NCBI GenBank assembly: GCA_003290165.1
Contig: QNQO01006269.1
Location: 1-64,000 of the forward strand
Direction of reading: 5' to 3'
Origin: Berberis thunbergii
Lineage: Eukaryota > Streptophyta > Magnoliopsida > Ranunculales > Berberidaceae
DNA: 64,000 nucleotides
The notes beneath the pieces were generated by a model. That model saw nothing but the letters and a program-made list of their open reading frames with translations. It was not told the DNA's origin and did no database searches. Below, one piece after another: positions 62,475 to 64,000 of the stretch. Every line of letters starts with the position of its first letter. Position 1 is the stretch's first letter. Position numbers and translations under genes: made by a program.

Positions 62475-64000
62475 TAATTAGGTTCCCAAGACCAACTAGC
62501 AAATTAAAGTCATTGTGATTAGGCTCAACAAACGGTTGATTTTTACTTTTGCATAACCCTACTATCAACATGTCCGTTGTTTCGTTGAATTGAATTTTTA
62601 TGACTAGATTTCCAAATGTGTGAGTTAAAAAATATTATGGACGAAATGAAAATCTTGCATTTTCTATAGTTGAATGCTTAAAAATATCATTTGATTCATG
62701 ACCATGCCAACTAAGTAGATTTTTGGAACATCTCTTTTATGGGGCTTCACTGCATACACATGTAAATACTAAAAACAAAAATTGTGTAGTCATAAGTAAA
62801 TGATTGAATTCATGTGGTAACAAAGACACTTTTGGCACTACCAAAAATTTGTTTATATTAAAAAGGTAAAATCGTCCTTTATAAAAAAATTGGACACCAA
62901 AAAAAGGTGAGAAGTTCATTATTTTATTCAAAAATCAACTAAAACCATTATACTCAATTAAAAAATAATAAATAAACATCGCTAACAATCCGCCTACTAG
63001 CCCTCCAAGTGTCACTTCAAGCCTTTGCAAATTTGTTTACCTTTTGGTTCCCCAAATTATAAAAAGAGGAGATTCCGAAATTTTTGTAGCCCATCGTATC
63101 CCGCTCTATTTATTCTTAAATTGTTTCTTACTTTTTTTTTTTTTTCTTTTCACTAAACTTTACCTTTTGTAAGTAACACGATAATCTCTTAAACTCCCAA
63201 AGTCTACCCAAATTACCACATCTCTAACTATTTTCTCCCCTTTCTCGACCCCTATTCATTGCAGTTTGGTTTTCACCATAACTATAGTCCACCCCCTCCC
63301 CCGATTTTTAAACCACTTCATTAAGGAGGAAACTGTTTTAGTTGGGGAGTTAACTCGAGTTAAACAAATGAGGTGTCAAAAACTTGGCTTGGACCATATT
63401 CACCATACCATGCTCCATGGATCAGCTGATCTGCACTCCTGTTTGGTAACATTTCAAATTTAAGGGGTTTACCAAGCTTATTTGTGAGACATTTTTTTTA
63501 ATGGGAGCATATAATTTGAAAGACAACACCAACTTACAACCAACCAAATATCATCATTGCACATGCCTCATGTCAAGTATATTAAAAAAAAATTGAAGAG
63601 AATTTTTGCAAGTAGATAAAAATCATGTTTCGTGTATGAATATGCGATTTGATTATCATTTGTTCGATGGTGTACAAGTAAACTTAAAGATCATAAAATG
63701 ACTTTTTATTTTTATTTTTATCAATGTTGTCTATCTAGATGTACACCATTACCTTTTCTTTAGAAGCGAGAATCTATGATCAAGGACTATTGGCAATTGC
63801 CTCTTGGTTGATGGAGTTTGGCCACTCCCAGTCGTGTTATTGGTGTCGTTAGTGCCATGGCTGAATGACTCCCCCATTTCATTCATCGTTTACTTTAGCT
63901 CAAGCTACCCGATCTACCAAGTTGATTGACTTGTAATATAGTCGAATTCTGCTCTTCTTGACCTTGATCTGAACCTGCACAGGGAACACACATGAGACAA
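62475..64000. other. Intergenic spacer to window edge
   Basis: AT-rich DNA with poly-T runs near 63130. At 63900-63985 the minus strand has a short open stretch after a TGTGCAG (VQIKVKKSRIRLYYKSINLV) that could be an exon edge of a gene beyond the window, but it cannot be supported. Nothing else recognised. Confidence 0.45.

Overview
The window is nuclear DNA from a flowering plant, almost certainly a eudicot. It is AT-rich, its genes have many GT-AG introns, two host genes are clear plant families (a CCCH zinc-finger protein of the Arabidopsis C3H43/C3H67 type and the histone demethylase REF6), and the rest is a dense stack of plant transposable elements (TEs). No organellar or bacterial sequence was recognised. 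The species cannot be named from the sequence.

Layout. (1) 1-11.7 kb, minus strand: a five-finger-type CCCH protein gene, 3' end outside the window. Its introns hold a hAT-type miniature element (4205-4769), an RTE-like LINE with perfect 12-bp target-site duplications (TSDs) (5865-8670), a GGT-rich low-complexity tract and a Mutator-type MITE (9947-10136). (2) 12.0-18.7 kb: a Mutator-like element about 300 bp upstream of the CCCH start codon. It has 1.9-kb terminal inverted repeats, a perfect 9-bp TSD, and a captured, intron-containing fragment of an ABCC transporter gene. (3) 18.7-24.6 kb: TE-rich spacer with a 2.1-kb hAT-like element. (4) 24.65-44.49 kb: a nested giant Mutator-like element. 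Its termini match (39 of 46 bp) and are flanked by a near-perfect 9-bp TSD. It carries, convergently, a decayed transposase with FAR1-like, DDE and SWIM regions followed by an OTU-protease-like segment (plus strand), and a decayed plant mobile domain (PMD) gene (minus strand). A tandem array of palindromic units lies between them. A LINE, two hAT elements and an LTR retrotransposon with 3-kb LTRs but only 0.6 kb of internal DNA have inserted into it. (5) 44.5-47.0 kb: spacer with decayed repeats. (6) 47.0-59.9 kb, minus strand: a complete seven-exon REF6 gene with an open frame of 1596 codons plus stop. It has an unusual internal repeat array, and its introns contain a 308-bp AAT tract, a hAT MITE, a Mutator-type MITE and a LINE fragment. 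(7) 60-64 kb: spacer with a tRNA-derived SINE inside a Mutator-type MITE.

How it fits together. REF6 removes H3K27 methylation and CCCH proteins of this class bind nucleic acid; nothing shows the two host genes act together. The notable biology is in the mobile DNA. Four Mutator-type insertions share the terminal signature GAGYAATWCTA with 9-bp TSDs, and the giant element joins transposase, OTU and PMD modules. All exon boundaries, TSDs and terminal repeats were read by eye; no database search was run.
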